From NCBI GenBank assembly GCA_017462485.1, contig JAFTRA010000025.1, positions 1 to 37,111 on the forward strand: DNA of 37,111 nucleotides. Direction: 5' to 3'. Position 1 is the first letter of the stretch. Every line of letters begins with the position of its first letter. This document shows positions 15,567-25,238 of the stretch, in pieces. Made by a program: the position numbers and the translations under genes. The notes beneath the pieces were generated by a model, which made no database searches, was not told the origin of the DNA, and saw only the letters and a program-made list of their open reading frames with translations. The DNA comes from Clostridia bacterium. Its GTDB lineage: Bacteria > Bacillota > Clostridia > Oscillospirales > CAG-272.

Positions 15567-16010
15567 TTATACCACCTCAGTCTTTCCACCTACTGCCTCG
15601 ATCTTCTCTTTAGCAGAAGCTGAGAAGACTTTCGCCTTAACAGTGAGTTTCTTTGTGAGTTCGCCTTCGCCGAGAACCTTAACTCCGTCCATAACGGAAT
15701 CAATTACTCCTGCGACAAGGAGAGCAGCACTATCAACTACATCACCATCGTTGAATTTATTTAAGGACTCGACATTGATAACAGCGTACTGCTTACCAAA
15801 TCTAGCATTGTTAAAGCCTCTCTTGGGAAGCTTTCTGTAAAGCGGGAGCTGACCGCCTTCAAAGCCGGGTCTTACACCACCGCCCGAACGAGCGTTCTGG
15901 CCCTTGTGACCTTTGCCGGCTGTTTTTCCGTTGCCGGAACCTGCGCCTCTACCTTTGCGGAAGGATGCTTTTACAGAGCCTTCTGCGGGTGAAAGTTCAT
16001 GGAGCTTCAT
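15567..16010 (-). CDS. rplO: 50S ribosomal protein L15
   Basis: 147 aa. It begins [11 protein letters not shown], the standard L15 start, followed by the Gly/Arg-rich extension [47 protein letters not shown]. Six extra upstream codons are open, but AAGGAGG sits 7 nt before ATG 16010, so that start is preferred. It is immediately followed by secY with no spacer, the classic spc-operon coupling. Confidence 0.97.
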   Translation of the reverse strand: MKLHELSPAEGSVKASFRKGRGAGSGNGKTAGKGHKGQNARSGGGVRPGFEGGQLPLYRKLPKRGFNNARFGKQYAVINVESLNKFNDGDVVDSAALLVAGVIDSVMDGVKVLGEGELTKKLTVKAKVFSASAKEKIEAVGGKTEVV

Positions 16011-16034
16011 TTTGTATCCTCCTTTCAATTCCGA

Positions 16035-16214
16035 TTAAACGGTTTCTACCTTAACAAGGTGTGAAATTACTTTAATTTTTCCCTGTACAGCCTCGTTGTT
16101 AGCAACAACGATAGAATCACCGGGTCTCTTGAAGCCAAAAGACTTTGCGGTTGCAATCTGAGCGGGCTTACGAGCGATAAGGCTCTTTACAAGAGTAATC
16201 TTAACGTTTTCCAT
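16035..16214 (-). CDS. rpmD: 50S ribosomal protein L30
   Basis: 59 aa. It begins MENVKITLVKSLIARKPAQIATAKSFGFKRPGDS and ends with KVISHLVKVETV, the standard short bacterial L30. AAGGAGG precedes ATG 16214. An open frame extends upstream to 16247 inside the end of rpsE, but those codons overlap the ribosome binding site and are not L30-like. Confidence 0.96.
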   Translation of the reverse strand: MENVKITLVKSLIARKPAQIATAKSFGFKRPGDSIVVANNEAVQGKIKVISHLVKVETV

Positions 16215-16227
16215 TTTCGATTCCTCC

Positions 16228-16731
16228 TTATGCCTTAACGTCTTCAACGGAAAGTCCGCGAAGTGCTGCGATTTCTTCAGCTGTTCTGAGTGCCTTAAGG
16301 CCCTCGAAGGTAGCCTTAACTACGTTCGTGGGGTTGGAAGAACGAAGGCACTTTGCACGAATGTTCTTGATACCTGCAAGCTCAAGAATGATACGAACCG
16401 TACCGCCTGCGATAATACCGGTACCGGGGCCGGCGGGCTTGAGAAGCACCTTACCTGCGCCGTATTCACCGACAACTTCGTGAGGAATAGTGGTACCGCT
16501 GAGAGATACCTTTATAAGATTTTTCTTTGCATCTTCGATTCCCTTGCGGATTGCATCCGGAACCTCTGCTGCTTTACCGAGGCCGAAGCCTACATGTCCA
16601 TTTCCGTCGCCTACTACCATGATAGCTGCAAAACGAGCGATTCTACCGCCCTTTACGGTCTTGGAAACACGGTTTAATACTACAAGCTGTTCCTGAAGAT
16701 CAAGCTCAGCTGCGTTAATTCTCTTTGCCAT
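16228..16731 (-). CDS. rpsE: 30S ribosomal protein S5
   Basis: 167 aa. S5 motifs: [56 protein letters not shown] in the N-terminal RNA-binding domain, then [19 protein letters not shown] in the second domain. S5 acts in decoding fidelity and mRNA entry. AAGGAG lies about 7 nt before the ATG; rpmD starts 13 nt after the stop. Confidence 0.98.
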   Translation of the reverse strand: MAKRINAAELDLQEQLVVLNRVSKTVKGGRIARFAAIMVVGDGNGHVGFGLGKAAEVPDAIRKGIEDAKKNLIKVSLSGTTIPHEVVGEYGAGKVLLKPAGPGTGIIAGGTVRIILELAGIKNIRAKCLRSSNPTNVVKATFEGLKALRTAEEIAALRGLSVEDVKA

Positions 16732-16783
16732 GTTTATTCTCCTTATAGAATGTTTCTTGTCGAAACAGTGTACAAACCAGCGA

Positions 16784-17143
16784 TTAGAACTTGAGGCCGC
16801 CTTCTCTTGCGCCTTCTGCTAATTCTGATACACGTCCGTGATAAATGTAGCCACCGCGGTCAAATACTACTGCGGAAATGCCTTTTTCAAGTGCTCTCTT
16901 TGCGAGAGTATTACCAACTTTTCTGGCTGCCTCTTTGTTAGAGCCAAGTCCTTCAAAGTCCTTTTCATAAGTGCTTGCGCTAGCGAGCGTTACACCGTTT
17001 ACATCGTCGATAACCTGAGCCGAGATGTGAGCGTTGGAACGATATACAGCGAGACGAGGTCTCTCAGGAGTACCCGAAATCTTACCGCGAACTCTGTTGT
17101 GTCTCTTAAGACGCTGTGCGTTACTGTCGATTCTTTTAACCAT
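16784..17143 (-). CDS. rplR: 50S ribosomal protein L18
   Basis: 119 aa. It has the L18 pattern [37 protein letters not shown] and the C-terminal [29 protein letters not shown]18 binds 5S rRNA with L5 (also in this operon). AAGGAG lies upstream of the ATG; rpsE follows after 52 nt. Confidence 0.98.
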   Translation of the reverse strand: MVKRIDSNAQRLKRHNRVRGKISGTPERPRLAVYRSNAHISAQVIDDVNGVTLASASTYEKDFEGLGSNKEAARKVGNTLAKRALEKGISAVVFDRGGYIYHGRVSELAEGAREGGLKF

Positions 17144-17161
17144 CTTAAGTATCTCCTTTCA

Positions 17162-17701
17162 TTACTTACCGGTTTTTCCGGCCTTGCGGCGAATCTTTTC
17201 ACCGGTGTACTTGATACCCTTACCAAGGTAGGGCTCGGGAGGTCTCTTGGATCTGATAACTGCTGCTACCTGACCTACAGCCTGCTTATCAATACCCTTT
17301 ACGATGATGGTTGTGCTATCGGGGGTTTCGAAGGTGATACCGTTGCCCTCTTCGAAAACAACGGGGTGAGAATAACCAAGACCGAGAACGAGCTTGCCAT
17401 TCTGCTTTTCAACTCTGTAACCTACGCCGACGATTTCAAGCTTCTTTGCGTAGCCTGTTGTTACACCTACAACCATATTGTTGAGGAGTGTTCTTGTAAG
17501 ACCGTGAAGAGCGCGCATCTCCTTCTGATCATTGGGACGGGTAACAAGTATAGTTGCACCCTCCTGCTTGATTTCGAGTGCGGAGCAGAAATTCTGCTTA
17601 AGCTCGCCGAGAGGTCCTTTAACCGTTACTGCATTACCCTCTGCAACCGTTACGGTTACGCCTGCGGGAACTGCAATAGGTTCTCTACCAATTCTAGACA
17701 T
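17162..17701 (-). CDS. rplF: 50S ribosomal protein L6
   Basis: 179 aa. It starts [19 protein letters not shown] and ends with the L6 signature [26 protein letters not shown]6 has two similar domains and binds near the sarcin-ricin loop and GTPase centre. GGGAGG lies about 9 nt before the ATG, 21 nt after rpsH. Confidence 0.98.
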   Translation of the reverse strand: MSRIGREPIAVPAGVTVTVAEGNAVTVKGPLGELKQNFCSALEIKQEGATILVTRPNDQKEMRALHGLTRTLLNNMVVGVTTGYAKKLEIVGVGYRVEKQNGKLVLGLGYSHPVVFEEGNGITFETPDSTTIIVKGIDKQAVGQVAAVIRSKRPPEPYLGKGIKYTGEKIRRKAGKTGK

Positions 17702-17722
17702 TGTTCATTACCTCCCTATCAA

Positions 17723-18121
17723 TTACCATACGAAGGCGAGAACTTCGCCGCCGACATTGGCCTGTCTTGCTTTCTTATCGGTCATAACGCCCTTGGAAGT
17801 GGATACTATAGCAATACCAAGACCGTTCATTACCTTAGGCATATCCTCACAGTTGGAGTAAATACGGAGACCGGGCTTTGATACTCTGCGGATTCCGTGA
17901 ATTACCTTCTGCTTGCCTGCAGTGTACTTAAGAGTAATTCTGATGATACCCTGCTTGCCGTCTTCAACTACCTGATAGCCTCTGATATATCCCTCGTCAG
18001 AAAGAATCTGAGCGATGGACTTCTTAAGGTTGGACGCGGGAACGTCAACCGTTTCGTGTTTCGCATTATTTGCATTTCTTATTCTAGTGAGCATATCTGC
18101 GATTACGTCTGAAATTTGCAT
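17723..18121 (-). CDS. rpsH: 30S ribosomal protein S8
   Basis: 132 aa. S8 starts [36 protein letters not shown] and ends with the signature [26 protein letters not shown]. In Escherichia coli S8 is the autogenous repressor of the spc operon. Here the gene follows an unusually long (128-nt) structured spacer after rpsN, which may be relevant to such control. AGGAGG lies about 8 nt before the ATG. Confidence 0.98.
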   Translation of the reverse strand: MQISDVIADMLTRIRNANNAKHETVDVPASNLKKSIAQILSDEGYIRGYQVVEDGKQGIIRITLKYTAGKQKVIHGIRRVSKPGLRIYSNCEDMPKVMNGLGIAIVSTSKGVMTDKKARQANVGGEVLAFVW

Positions 18122-18249
18122 TTTTTTATCCTCCTATATGCAAGTTCATTTTCTTGCTACCGAAGCTTTCCTTCGGTGCCTTTTCGGCGGTTAAACAAAG
18201 GGGATTTCGCCTCCCTCTGTTTCCTTCCGACAGTTAAAGAGAAATTATA
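18122..18249 (-). promoter_or_regulatory. Structured 128-nt rpsN-rpsH spacer
   Basis: Spacers in this cluster are mostly 0-70 nt, but this one is 128 nt. It contains a 7-bp perfect hairpin (18159-18165 with 18171-18177, 5-nt loop), extendable past a bulged base by the flanking GC (18156-18157 with 18179-18180). Only the rpsH ribosome binding site follows. There is no U-tract and no promoter of good quality was seen. It is a candidate S8 binding or mRNA-processing site. Confidence 0.45.
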
Positions 18250-18435
18250 TTACCAAGATGCCTTTCTTACGCCCGGAATCTCGCCCTTGTAAGCAAGTTC
18301 GCGGAAGCAGATACGGCAAATTCCGTACTTACGGAGGTAGGCGTGAGGTCTACCGCAGATTTTGCATCTGTTGTAAGCTCTGGTAGAGTACTTGGGCTCT
18401 TTCTGCTGCTTGAGAACCATTGACTTCTTAGCCAT
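18250..18435 (-). CDS. rpsN: 30S ribosomal protein S14, type Z
   Basis: 61 aa, the short zinc-binding form. Cys24, Cys27, Cys40 and Cys43 (CKIC ... CRIC) hold the zinc, followed by [18 protein letters not shown]. This is the housekeeping form in Firmicutes; a zinc-independent paralogue is not in the window. AAGGAGG lies about 8 nt before the ATG. Confidence 0.98.
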   Translation of the reverse strand: MAKKSMVLKQQKEPKYSTRAYNRCKICGRPHAYLRKYGICRICFRELAYKGEIPGVRKASW

Positions 18436-18448
18436 TTTTTAATCCTCC

Positions 18449-18991
18449 TTAGTTCTGAGCAAAGGGAGCGCCCATGAGAGTGAGCATCTCTTTTGCCTCT
18501 GTATCGGTGTTAGCGGTGGTAACGAAAACGATATCCATACCGCGAATCTTCTCTACCTTATCGTACTCGATTTCGGGGAAGATGAGCTGCTCCTTGAGAC
18601 CGAGAGCATAGTTGCCTCTGCCGTCGAAGCCGTTGGGGTTGATGCCCTTGAAGTCACGAACTCTGGGAAGAGCGAAGCTGAAGAGCTTATCCATAAACTC
18701 ATACATCTTCTCGCCACGGAGAGTAACCTTAACGCCAATCTTCATGCCCTCACGGAGCTTGAAGTTAGCTATGGACTTGTGAGCATACGTGGGAACTGCC
18801 TTCTGGCCGGAGATAAGAGTGATCTCTTCGATTACCTTATCAATTACCTTTGAGTTCTCCTTTGCGTCGCCGCAACCTACGTTGATTACGATCTTGTCAA
18901 ACTTCGGAATCTGCATTACCGAAGAATACTCGAACTTATTCATGAGGGCGGGAGCAACTTCGTTCTTATACTTTTCAGAAAATCTAGACAT
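18449..18991 (-). CDS. rplE: 50S ribosomal protein L5
   Basis: 180 aa. It starts with the L5 segment [40 protein letters not shown] and contains [43 protein letters not shown]5 binds 5S rRNA and contacts P-site tRNA. AGGAGG precedes the ATG; rpsN follows after 13 nt. Confidence 0.98.
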   Translation of the reverse strand: MSRFSEKYKNEVAPALMNKFEYSSVMQIPKFDKIVINVGCGDAKENSKVIDKVIEEITLISGQKAVPTYAHKSIANFKLREGMKIGVKVTLRGEKMYEFMDKLFSFALPRVRDFKGINPNGFDGRGNYALGLKEQLIFPEIEYDKVEKIRGMDIVFVTTANTDTEAKEMLTLMGAPFAQN

Positions 18992-19010
18992 TGTTTACTT
19001 CCTCCTCAGA

Positions 19011-19337
19011 TTAAATTTCTGCGCCGCACTTAGCGCAAAGACGTACCTTTACCTGCTTATCACCAACGGTCTTGTAACCAACCTTAGTACGAACGCCCTT
19101 ATCGCACTTCTTGCAAACGAGCTGAACCTTATCTGCATAGATAGCGCCTTCGGTCTTGATGATCTGCGAAGCTTCGCCCTGACGGCGAGCCTTGGTGTGC
19201 TTGGAAACGATGTTGGCACCTGCTACGATTACCTTGCCCTCTTCGGGAGAAGTAGCAATTACCTTACCACGAGTTCCCTTGGAATCGCCGGAGATAACAA
19301 CAACTTCGTCATCTTTTCTAACGTGAAGCTTATTCAT
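19011..19337 (-). CDS. rplX: 50S ribosomal protein L24
   Basis: 108 aa. The KOW motif is near the start (VRKDDEVVVISGDSKGTRGKVIATSPEEGKVIVAGANIVSKHTK). The C-terminal part has two CxxC pairs (CKKC and CAKC), as in many clostridial L24 proteins, probably binding zinc. L24 starts 50S assembly. GGAGG lies about 8 nt before the ATG. Confidence 0.98.
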   Translation of the reverse strand: MNKLHVRKDDEVVVISGDSKGTRGKVIATSPEEGKVIVAGANIVSKHTKARRQGEASQIIKTEGAIYADKVQLVCKKCDKGVRTKVGYKTVGDKQVKVRLCAKCGAEI

Positions 19338-19355
19338 TTGTACTTACCTCCTGCA

Positions 19356-19724
19356 TTAAAGCACTTCGGGAGCAAGAGACATGATCTTGGTGAAGTCATG
19401 CTCTCTGAGCTCTCTGGCAACGGGGCCAAAGATACGAGTTCCCTTGGGTGTTTTGTCTTCCTTTATAATAACTGCAGCGTTCTCATCAAACTTGATGTAA
19501 GAACCGTCTGCGCGGCGAGTCTCCTTTACAGTTCTAACTACAACTGCTTTAACAACCTCGCCCTTCTTTACAACGCCACCGGGTGCTGCCTTCTTAACGC
19601 AGGCAACAACGATATCACCGATTCCGGCATAGCGGCGTCCCGAGCCACCGAGAACACGGATGCACATAAGTTCCTTAGCGCCTGTGTTGTCGGCAACTTT
19701 CATTAAAGATTGCTGCTGAATCAC
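19356..19724 (-). CDS. rplN: 50S ribosomal protein L14
   Basis: 122 aa. It starts (GTG) [27 protein letters not shown] and has the L14 signature [31 protein letters not shown]14 forms an intersubunit bridge. The GTG start follows AAGGAGG. A 72-nt spacer separates it from rpsQ. Confidence 0.98.
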   Translation of the reverse strand: MIQQQSLMKVADNTGAKELMCIRVLGGSGRRYAGIGDIVVACVKKAAPGGVVKKGEVVKAVVVRTVKETRRADGSYIKFDENAAVIIKEDKTPKGTRIFGPVARELREHDFTKIMSLAPEVL

Positions 19725-19796
19725 TGTTTTTTCCTCCTTTTTCGGTAAACCTTTAATCTACCTACTGGTTTAGTGACTGTTAGTTTGTTAATTAAA

Positions 19797-20057
19797 TTAT
19801 TTAGCCTTCTCTACGATTTCAACAAGTCTCCATCTCTTAGTCTTGGAGAGAGGTCTTGTTTCCATAACGGCTACCTTATCGCCGATTCCGCAAGTGTTAG
19901 CTTCGTCATGAGCGTGAATCTTAACGGTTCTCTTGATGATCTTGCCATACTTGGGGTGACGAACGTTGTCTTCGATAGCAACTACGATGGTCTTGTCCAT
20001 CTTATTGCTTACTACTTTACCAACTCTTACTTTTCTGAGCTTACGAGTTTCAGTCAT
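19797..20057 (-). CDS. rpsQ: 30S ribosomal protein S17
   Basis: 86 aa from ATG 20057 ([39 protein letters not shown]). The OB-fold signature [24 protein letters not shown] is present. An upstream ATG at 20072 overlaps the rpmC stop, but its codons are the Shine-Dalgarno sequence GGAGGAAAG itself, so the shorter start is preferred. Confidence 0.96.
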   Translation of the reverse strand: MTETRKLRKVRVGKVVSNKMDKTIVVAIEDNVRHPKYGKIIKRTVKIHAHDEANTCGIGDKVAVMETRPLSKTKRWRLVEIVEKAK

Positions 20058-20071
20058 TTTTCTTTCCTCCA

Positions 20072-20260
20072 TTAAGCATTCTTCTCACGAAGAACTGTCA
20101 TCACACGAGCGATGTCATGCTTAACAGCTGTGATCTTGTGAGGATTGTCAAGCTGATTAACTGCAAGCTGGAAGCGGAGATTGAAAAGTTCTTCTTTGAG
20201 TTCGCCGAGCTTTGCGTTGAGCTGCTCGGTTGTCATATCTCTAAGTTCTGTTGCTTTCAT
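20072..20260 (-). CDS. rpmC: 50S ribosomal protein L29
   Basis: 62 aa. It has the L29 two-helix pattern [61 protein letters not shown]29 sits at the exit tunnel, where trigger factor and SRP dock. It begins 5 nt after the rplP stop. Confidence 0.97.
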   Translation of the reverse strand: MKATELRDMTTEQLNAKLGELKEELFNLRFQLAVNQLDNPHKITAVKHDIARVMTVLREKNA

Positions 20261-20265
20261 TACGC

Positions 20266-20694
20266 TTAAGCCTCCTCGGTTTCAGTGTCTTCCTTCATAA
20301 CAAACTTACACTTGATAGGAAGCTTGTTTGCAGCAAGACGCATTGCTTCTTTTGCCTGCTCTACAGAAACGCCGTCCATTTCGAACATAACGCGACCGGG
20401 CTTAACTACTGCTACCCAGTACTCAGGCGAGCCTTTACCTGAACCCATTCGAGTTTCAGCGGGTTTTTCGGTGATAGGCTTATCAGGGAATATTTTAATC
20501 CAAACCTTACCGCCACGCTTTACGTATCTGGTCATAGCGATACGGGCAGCTTCTATCTGGTTGGATGTGATCCATGCGGGCTCGGTTGCAACGAGACCGT
20601 AGGTACCGTTAGTAACTGTGTTACCGCGAAGGGCTTTACCTGTAAGACGTCCGCGATGAACGCGTCTGTACTTAACTCTCTTAGGCATCAACAT
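20266..20694 (-). CDS. rplP: 50S ribosomal protein L16
   Basis: 142 aa. It starts [25 protein letters not shown] and has [42 protein letters not shown]-like text of L16, a protein near the A-site tRNA and peptidyl transferase centre. The ATG overlaps the rpsC stop by one base, with AGGAGGG inside the end of rpsC, so translation is coupled. Confidence 0.98.
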   Translation of the reverse strand: MLMPKRVKYRRVHRGRLTGKALRGNTVTNGTYGLVATEPAWITSNQIEAARIAMTRYVKRGGKVWIKIFPDKPITEKPAETRMGSGKGSPEYWVAVVKPGRVMFEMDGVSVEQAKEAMRLAANKLPIKCKFVMKEDTETEEA

Positions 20695-21455
20695 TATTTA
20701 TTGCCCTCCTCTGCGTTCTTTCTGAAGTTACGGCGCTGACCGTCTCTGTTCTGAGGACGGCGGTTGTTGTCGTTTCTTCTGGGACGTCTGTCCTGTCTGT
20801 CACGTCTACCCTCGTTCTGAGCGTTCTCTGCGAGAACCTCACCCTTGTAGATCCAAACCTTAACGCCGATCTTACCGTAAGTGGTGTTTGCTTCAAAGAA
20901 ACCGTAGTCGATGTCGGCTCTGATTGTCTGAAGCGGAATGGTACCCTCGTGGTAGTGCTCGGAACGAGCAATTTCAGCACCGCCGAGACGGCCGCTGCAT
21001 GCTACCTTGATACCCTTTGCGCCGAGTCTCATAGTTCTGCCGATTGCAAGCTTCATTGCGCGGCGGAAGGAAACTCTCTTCTCAAGCTGTGCTGCGATAG
21101 ACTCCGCAACGAGCTGAGCGTTGATATCGGGATTCTTTATCTCGATTACGTTTACTACTACGGGGCGGCCAACCATAGCCTCAAGCTCGCCTCTGAGCTT
21201 TTCGATCTCTGCGCCGTGGAATCCGATTACCACGCCGGGCTTAGCGCACTGAATAAATACTCTTACTCTTGCGCTGTCACGCTCGATCTCAACCTTGGGA
21301 ACGCCTGCGCCCTGGAGCTTATTCTTTACATACTCTCTAACCTTGTGGTCGGATACGAGTGTGTCGCCAAAGTCCTTATCGTTAACGAACCATCTGGAGT
21401 CCCAGTTCTTGATTACGCCAACGCGCAAACCGTGGGGATTAACCTTCTGTCCCAT
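20694..21455 (-). CDS. rpsC: 30S ribosomal protein S3 with Arg-rich tail
   Basis: 253 aa, about 30 longer than many Firmicute S3 proteins. The KH domain ([21 protein letters not shown]) and C-terminal domain ([54 protein letters not shown]) are complete. The last roughly 45 residues are a low-complexity Arg/Asn/Asp-rich tail. S3 lies at the mRNA entry tunnel. GGAGG precedes the ATG. Confidence 0.98.
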   Translation of the reverse strand: MGQKVNPHGLRVGVIKNWDSRWFVNDKDFGDTLVSDHKVREYVKNKLQGAGVPKVEIERDSARVRVFIQCAKPGVVIGFHGAEIEKLRGELEAMVGRPVVVNVIEIKNPDINAQLVAESIAAQLEKRVSFRRAMKLAIGRTMRLGAKGIKVACSGRLGGAEIARSEHYHEGTIPLQTIRADIDYGFFEANTTYGKIGVKVWIYKGEVLAENAQNEGRRDRQDRRPRRNDNNRRPQNRDGQRRNFRKNAEEGNK

Positions 21456-21456
21456 G

Positions 21457-21798
21457 TTAGCCTACCTCCTTCTCTTTTACTACAAGTGTTACGTGGCTGG
21501 TTCTCTTAAGAATCTGGAATGCTCTGCCCTGAGCTCTGGGCTGTACTCTCTTGAGTGTGGGGCCGGGGCATACGAAGCATTCGGAAACGTAGAGGTTACC
21601 TGCATTCATATTGAAATTGTGCTCTGCATTTGCTACCGCGCTCTTAAGGAGCTTAATAAGGTGCTCACTTGCAATCTTGTTGGTATTCTTAAGAATAGCC
21701 ATTGCAGTCTCTGTATCTTTGCCTCTGATGAGGTCAAGTACTATCTGAACCTTGCGCGGAGAAATTCTGACATATTTAAGATGTGCTTTTGCTTCCAT
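21457..21798 (-). CDS. rplV: 50S ribosomal protein L22
   Basis: 113 aa. L22 pattern: [57 protein letters not shown] and [30 protein letters not shown]; the latter contains the beta-hairpin that lines the exit tunnel. It ends one base before the rpsC start codon. Confidence 0.98.
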   Translation of the reverse strand: MEAKAHLKYVRISPRKVQIVLDLIRGKDTETAMAILKNTNKIASEHLIKLLKSAVANAEHNFNMNAGNLYVSECFVCPGPTLKRVQPRAQGRAFQILKRTSHVTLVVKEKEVG

Positions 21799-21843
21799 TA
21801 TCGGAATTGCCTCCTCTCGCTTTTCGCGATTTACTATTTACCG

Positions 21844-22125
21844 TTATTTGCCGTTATTTGATGTTTTTGAGCCCGCGTGACCCTTGAAGGTACGGGTAAG
21901 TGCGAATTCGCCAAGCTTATGTCCAACCATATCTTCAGTTACATATACCGGAACGTGCTTTCTGCCGTCGTGAACAGCGATAGTATGTCCTACGAACTCA
22001 GGGAAGATAGTAGAAGAACGGGACCAGGTCTTAAGCACCTTTTTCTCATTCTTTTCATTCATTGCACAAATACGATTGAAGAGCTTCTCTTCAACGTAGG
22101 GTGCCTTCTTTAAGCTTCTGCTCAT
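21844..22125 (-). CDS. rpsS: 30S ribosomal protein S19
   Basis: 93 aa. S19 motif order: [73 protein letters not shown]19 binds S13 in the 30S head. AAGGAG lies about 7 nt before the ATG. Confidence 0.98.
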   Translation of the reverse strand: MSRSLKKAPYVEEKLFNRICAMNEKNEKKVLKTWSRSSTIFPEFVGHTIAVHDGRKHVPVYVTEDMVGHKLGEFALTRTFKGHAGSKTSNNGK

Positions 22126-22151
22126 GTTTGTTCTCCTTATTCAGTCAATCA

Positions 22152-22982
22152 TTACTTAGCGTTTCTGCGCTTTATAATGAATTTATTGGTTCTTGCCTTC
22201 TTGTTTCTGGTCTTATAACCGAGAGCGGGCTTGCCCCAAGGAGTAACAGGTCCGGGACGGCCTACAGGAGACTTACCTTCACCACCACCGTGAGGGTGAT
22301 CGCAGGGGTTCATTACGGAACCGCGAACTGTGGGACGGATACCCTTGTGACGAGTCTTACCGGCTTTACCGAGCTTGATGGTCTCGTGCTCGATATTACC
22401 TACCTGACCGATTGTTGCCTTGCACTCAAGTCTGATTATACGAACTTCGCCGGAGGGAAGTCTTACCTGAGCTGTGCCATTCTCTTTAGCCATAAGCTGA
22501 GCGAAAGCACCTGCAGAACGAACGAGCTGAGCGCCCTTGCCGGGATTAAGCTCAATGTTGTGGATAATAGTACCTACGGGAATCTGAGAGATAGGAAGCA
22601 CGTTACCGGGCTTGATATCTACGTCGGAACCGGTTGCTACTACATCACCGTCGGTAAGTCCAACGGGAGCAACGATGTAGCTCTTCTTACCTGCTTCGTT
22701 CTCGAGAAGCGCAATGTATGCGGTTCTGTTGGGGTCGTACTCAACGCCGATAACCTTTGCAGTACCCTCTTCGTTTCTCTTGAAGTCGATAAGTCTATAC
22801 TTCTGCTTGTTTCCGCCACCGTGGTGACGAACTGTTATTTTGCCGTAGCTGTTTCTGCCGGCATTCTTCTTTTTCTTAACGATAAGGCTCTTTTCGGGGG
22901 TGAACTTAGTCACTTCATCGAAGGAAGGGCTTACCATATTTCTGCGCGACGGAGTAGTCGGCTTGTACTTCATAGTTGCCAT
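22152..22982 (-). CDS. rplB: 50S ribosomal protein L2
   Basis: 276 aa, full length. L2 motifs: [32 protein letters not shown], and the C-terminal [47 protein letters not shown] with the conserved His near the peptidyl transferase centre. AGGAGG lies about 9 nt before the ATG. Confidence 0.98.
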   Translation of the reverse strand: MATMKYKPTTPSRRNMVSPSFDEVTKFTPEKSLIVKKKKNAGRNSYGKITVRHHGGGNKQKYRLIDFKRNEEGTAKVIGVEYDPNRTAYIALLENEAGKKSYIVAPVGLTDGDVVATGSDVDIKPGNVLPISQIPVGTIIHNIELNPGKGAQLVRSAGAFAQLMAKENGTAQVRLPSGEVRIIRLECKATIGQVGNIEHETIKLGKAGKTRHKGIRPTVRGSVMNPCDHPHGGGEGKSPVGRPGPVTPWGKPALGYKTRNKKARTNKFIIKRRNAK

Positions 22983-23001
22983 TATTACTTTACCTCCTGA
23001 C

Positions 23002-23298
23002 TCAGTTCATACTCTCGAAGAAAGCGATAGGAGCGGAGTCCTCGGAAAGAGTAACAACTGCCTTCTTCCACTCGCTGGTGTAACCGAAGTGCACGCCGTA
23101 TCTCTTGGGCTTCTTCTTCATATTGATAATGTTGACCTTTACAACCTTGGTCTTCTTGAACATAGTCTCAACCGCTGCTGCAACGTCAGCCTTGGTTGCG
23201 TCGGATGCTACCTCGAAGCTGTAACGCTTCTCTGCAACTCCGTCCATGCTCTTTTCGGTGATAAGAGGTCTTACAATGATATCTGCATAAGATTTCAT
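23002..23298 (-). CDS. rplW: 50S ribosomal protein L23
   Basis: 98 aa. L23 pattern: [62 protein letters not shown]. It forms the docking site for trigger factor and SRP at the tunnel exit. The ATG overlaps the rplD stop as ATGA. Confidence 0.98.
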   Translation of the reverse strand: MKSYADIIVRPLITEKSMDGVAEKRYSFEVASDATKADVAAAVETMFKKTKVVKVNIINMKKKPKRYGVHFGYTSEWKKAVVTLSEDSAPIAFFESMN

Positions 23299-23921
23299 CT
23301 TGCATATACCTCCTCGATCTTAGCTACTGCATCCTTAGCTACGATAAGAGTATCGCAGTTGAGAATGTCATATACGTCGATGGTGTTCCACTGAGTTGTC
23401 TTAACACCCTCAATGTTGTCGCAGCTCTTAATTACGAACGCGTTCACTTCGGGAAGAACGATGAGCGCTTTCTTTGCTGCGCCGAGAGCCTCGAGCATAG
23501 CTACCATAGCCTTGGTCTTATACTCGGTGGCGTTGATTGCATCTACAACAACGAACTCGTTGTTTGCAACCTTAGAGGAAAGAGCTCCGAAGAGAGCTGC
23601 TCTCTTGGTCTGCTTGTTGAGGTTTACGCGATAGGTTCTGGGCTTCGGGCCGAGAGCTACGCCGCCGTGTGTCCACTGAGGAGAACGGGTGCTACCCTGT
23701 CTTGCATGACCTGTACCCTTCTGCTTCCAGGGCTTCTTACCACCGCCGGATACTTCCGTACGAGTGAGGGTGGACTGTGTTCCCTGTCTCTGATTCAAAA
23801 GGTATGCTCTTACTGCGGTGTGGAGGACTGCTTCATTAACAGTTGCGCCGAACACTTTTTCAGACAAAGTGATTTCGCCGACTTCCTTGCCCGCCATATC
23901 TACAACTTTCATATTAGGCAT
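23295..23921 (-). CDS. rplD: 50S ribosomal protein L4
   Basis: 208 aa. L4 pattern: NQRQGTQSTLTRTEVSGGGKKPWKQKGTGHARQGSTRSPQWTHGGVALGPKPRTYRVNLNKQTKRAAL. The extended loop reaches the exit tunnel. In Escherichia coli L4 represses the S10 operon; no such control is proven in Firmicutes, but the leader before rpsJ is structured. GGAGG lies about 9 nt before the ATG. Confidence 0.98.
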   Translation of the reverse strand: MPNMKVVDMAGKEVGEITLSEKVFGATVNEAVLHTAVRAYLLNQRQGTQSTLTRTEVSGGGKKPWKQKGTGHARQGSTRSPQWTHGGVALGPKPRTYRVNLNKQTKRAALFGALSSKVANNEFVVVDAINATEYKTKAMVAMLEALGAAKKALIVLPEVNAFVIKSCDNIEGVKTTQWNTIDVYDILNCDTLIVAKDAVAKIEEVYAR

Positions 23922-23939
23922 TGTGTTTTCCTCCTTCCG

Positions 23940-24569
23940 TTATGCTTTAACCGAATCACGAATAAATACGATGCCGCCCTTTGCGCCGGGAACTGCACCC
24001 TTTACTGCGATGAGATTCTTTTCTGCATCAATCTTTACTGCAACGAGATTAAGGATTGTTACCTGCTCGTTACCATACTGACCGGGCATCTTCTTGTTCT
24101 TGAAGATTCTAGCGGGGTCAATAACGCCCATCGAACCGGGCTGACGGTGAATAGGACCTGTACCATGAGTCATTCTAAGGATGTGGTGACCCCATCTCTT
24201 AACGCAGCCTGTGTAGCCGCGACCCTTTGTGATACCTGTGATGTCGACCTTGTCGCCAGCGGCGAAGGTTTCGACGGTTACCACGGATCCAACTTCATAT
24301 GCGCTGCAATCCTCAAGTCTGAATTCCTTGAGATGCTTCTTGGGGGTGATACCTGCCTTTTTGAAATGGCCAAGTTCTGCCTTTGTGAGATGCTTCTCTT
24401 TTGCATCCTCGTATGCAAGCTGAATAGCTGCATAGCCGTCGTTTTCAACGGTCTTCTTCTGTGCTACCACGCAGGGTCCTGCTTCAATCAGGGTTACGGG
24501 TATTACGTTGCCTTTTTCGTCGAAGATCTGGGTCATAGCCAGCTTCTTACCGATAATGCCTTTTTTCAT
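23940..24569 (-). CDS. rplC: 50S ribosomal protein L3
   Basis: 209 aa from ATG 24569 (MKKGIIGKKLAMTQIFDEKGNVIPVTLIEAGPCVV). The central GITKGRGYTGCVKRWGHHILRMTHGTGPIHRQPGSMG is diagnostic. An ATG four codons earlier (24581) lies on the Shine-Dalgarno sequence GGAGGAAG, so the inner start is preferred. L3 reaches the peptidyl transferase centre. Confidence 0.97.
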   Translation of the reverse strand: MKKGIIGKKLAMTQIFDEKGNVIPVTLIEAGPCVVAQKKTVENDGYAAIQLAYEDAKEKHLTKAELGHFKKAGITPKKHLKEFRLEDCSAYEVGSVVTVETFAAGDKVDITGITKGRGYTGCVKRWGHHILRMTHGTGPIHRQPGSMGVIDPARIFKNKKMPGQYGNEQVTILNLVAVKIDAEKNLIAVKGAVPGAKGGIVFIRDSVKA

Positions 24570-24581
24570 TTCTTCCTCCAT

Positions 24582-24695
24582 TAGTTATTGGTTGACAGGT
24601 TTTGAATTTTCGCTTTTCAGCGGATCCCGCCAACATGACCACGAGGTGTGGTGTTTTAGGGGATTGAAGCTCCCCCGAGGTTTCCCTCGATTAAA
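24582..24695 (-). promoter_or_regulatory. Structured rpsJ-rplC spacer
   Basis: This 114-nt spacer holds four consecutive short hairpins: 24676-24689 (CGAGG/CCTCG closing GAAA on the RNA), 24659-24675 (GGGGA/TCCCC), 24638-24652 (ACCAC/GTGGT) and 24611-24622 (CGCT/AGCG closing GAAA). No U-tract follows. It is a candidate r-protein binding or processing region; nothing here is gene-like. Confidence 0.45.
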
Positions 24696-25004
24696 TTAAG
24701 CCTTGATTTCGATCTCAACGCCTGCAGGAAGCTCGATGCTCATAAGAGCCTCAACGGTCTTCTGCGCGGGATTGATGATGTCAACAAGTCTCTTATGTGT
24801 GCGCATTTCAAACTGCTCACGGCTGTCCTTATACTTGTGAACCGCTCTGAGAATCGTTACGATCTCTCTGTCGGTAGGAAGTGGAATAGGACCGCTAACC
24901 TTGCTTCCGTTTCTTTTAGCTACATCTACAACCTTTGCTGCTGCGGCGTCAATGATTGCGGAATCATAGCTCTTGAGTCTAACTCTGATTTTTCCCTGTG
25001 CCAT
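24696..25004 (-). CDS. rpsJ: 30S ribosomal protein S10 (NusE)
   Basis: 102 aa. S10 pattern: [72 protein letters not shown]. Besides its ribosomal role, S10 acts as NusE with NusB at boxA in rRNA antitermination, relevant to the boxA-like leader at the left edge. First gene of the supercluster, with GGAGG about 8 nt before the ATG. Confidence 0.98.
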   Translation of the reverse strand: MAQGKIRVRLKSYDSAIIDAAAAKVVDVAKRNGSKVSGPIPLPTDREIVTILRAVHKYKDSREQFEMRTHKRLVDIINPAQKTVEALMSIELPAGVEIEIKA

Positions 25005-25232
25005 TTTGTTGTCCTCCTTCTTAATTTAGAAGGGCGATAGGTTTCACACTGCGCCGGGTGGTTCTTGACCGACCCTACAAAAACGATTCGCGTAGCTCTT
25101 ACCGCAGAGAGGAATGCGAACCGAAAAGCTTGGCGCAAGTATTCTTGCTCCGCCCGGTTAGTAACCAGACATACTCAGCGGAAATTCCCTACTTCAAAGA
25201 GTAGCCACCTCCCGCGTCAACGCATATCAAGC
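25005..25232 (-). promoter_or_regulatory. Structured 5' leader of the S10 supercluster
   Basis: About 228 nt of untranslated leader. Hairpins readable in the RNA are GCGGGA with UUCCGC enclosing CUAC/GUAG, a GGCG/CGCC stem over CAAG/CUUG, and a long arm GGUUCGC/GCGAAUC enclosing CUCU/AGAG (about 25078-25118). Together they cover most of the leader. This much structure fits an autogenous r-protein control region, but no known leader family was matched with confidence. Confidence 0.6.
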
Positions 25233-25238
25233 TTTTAA

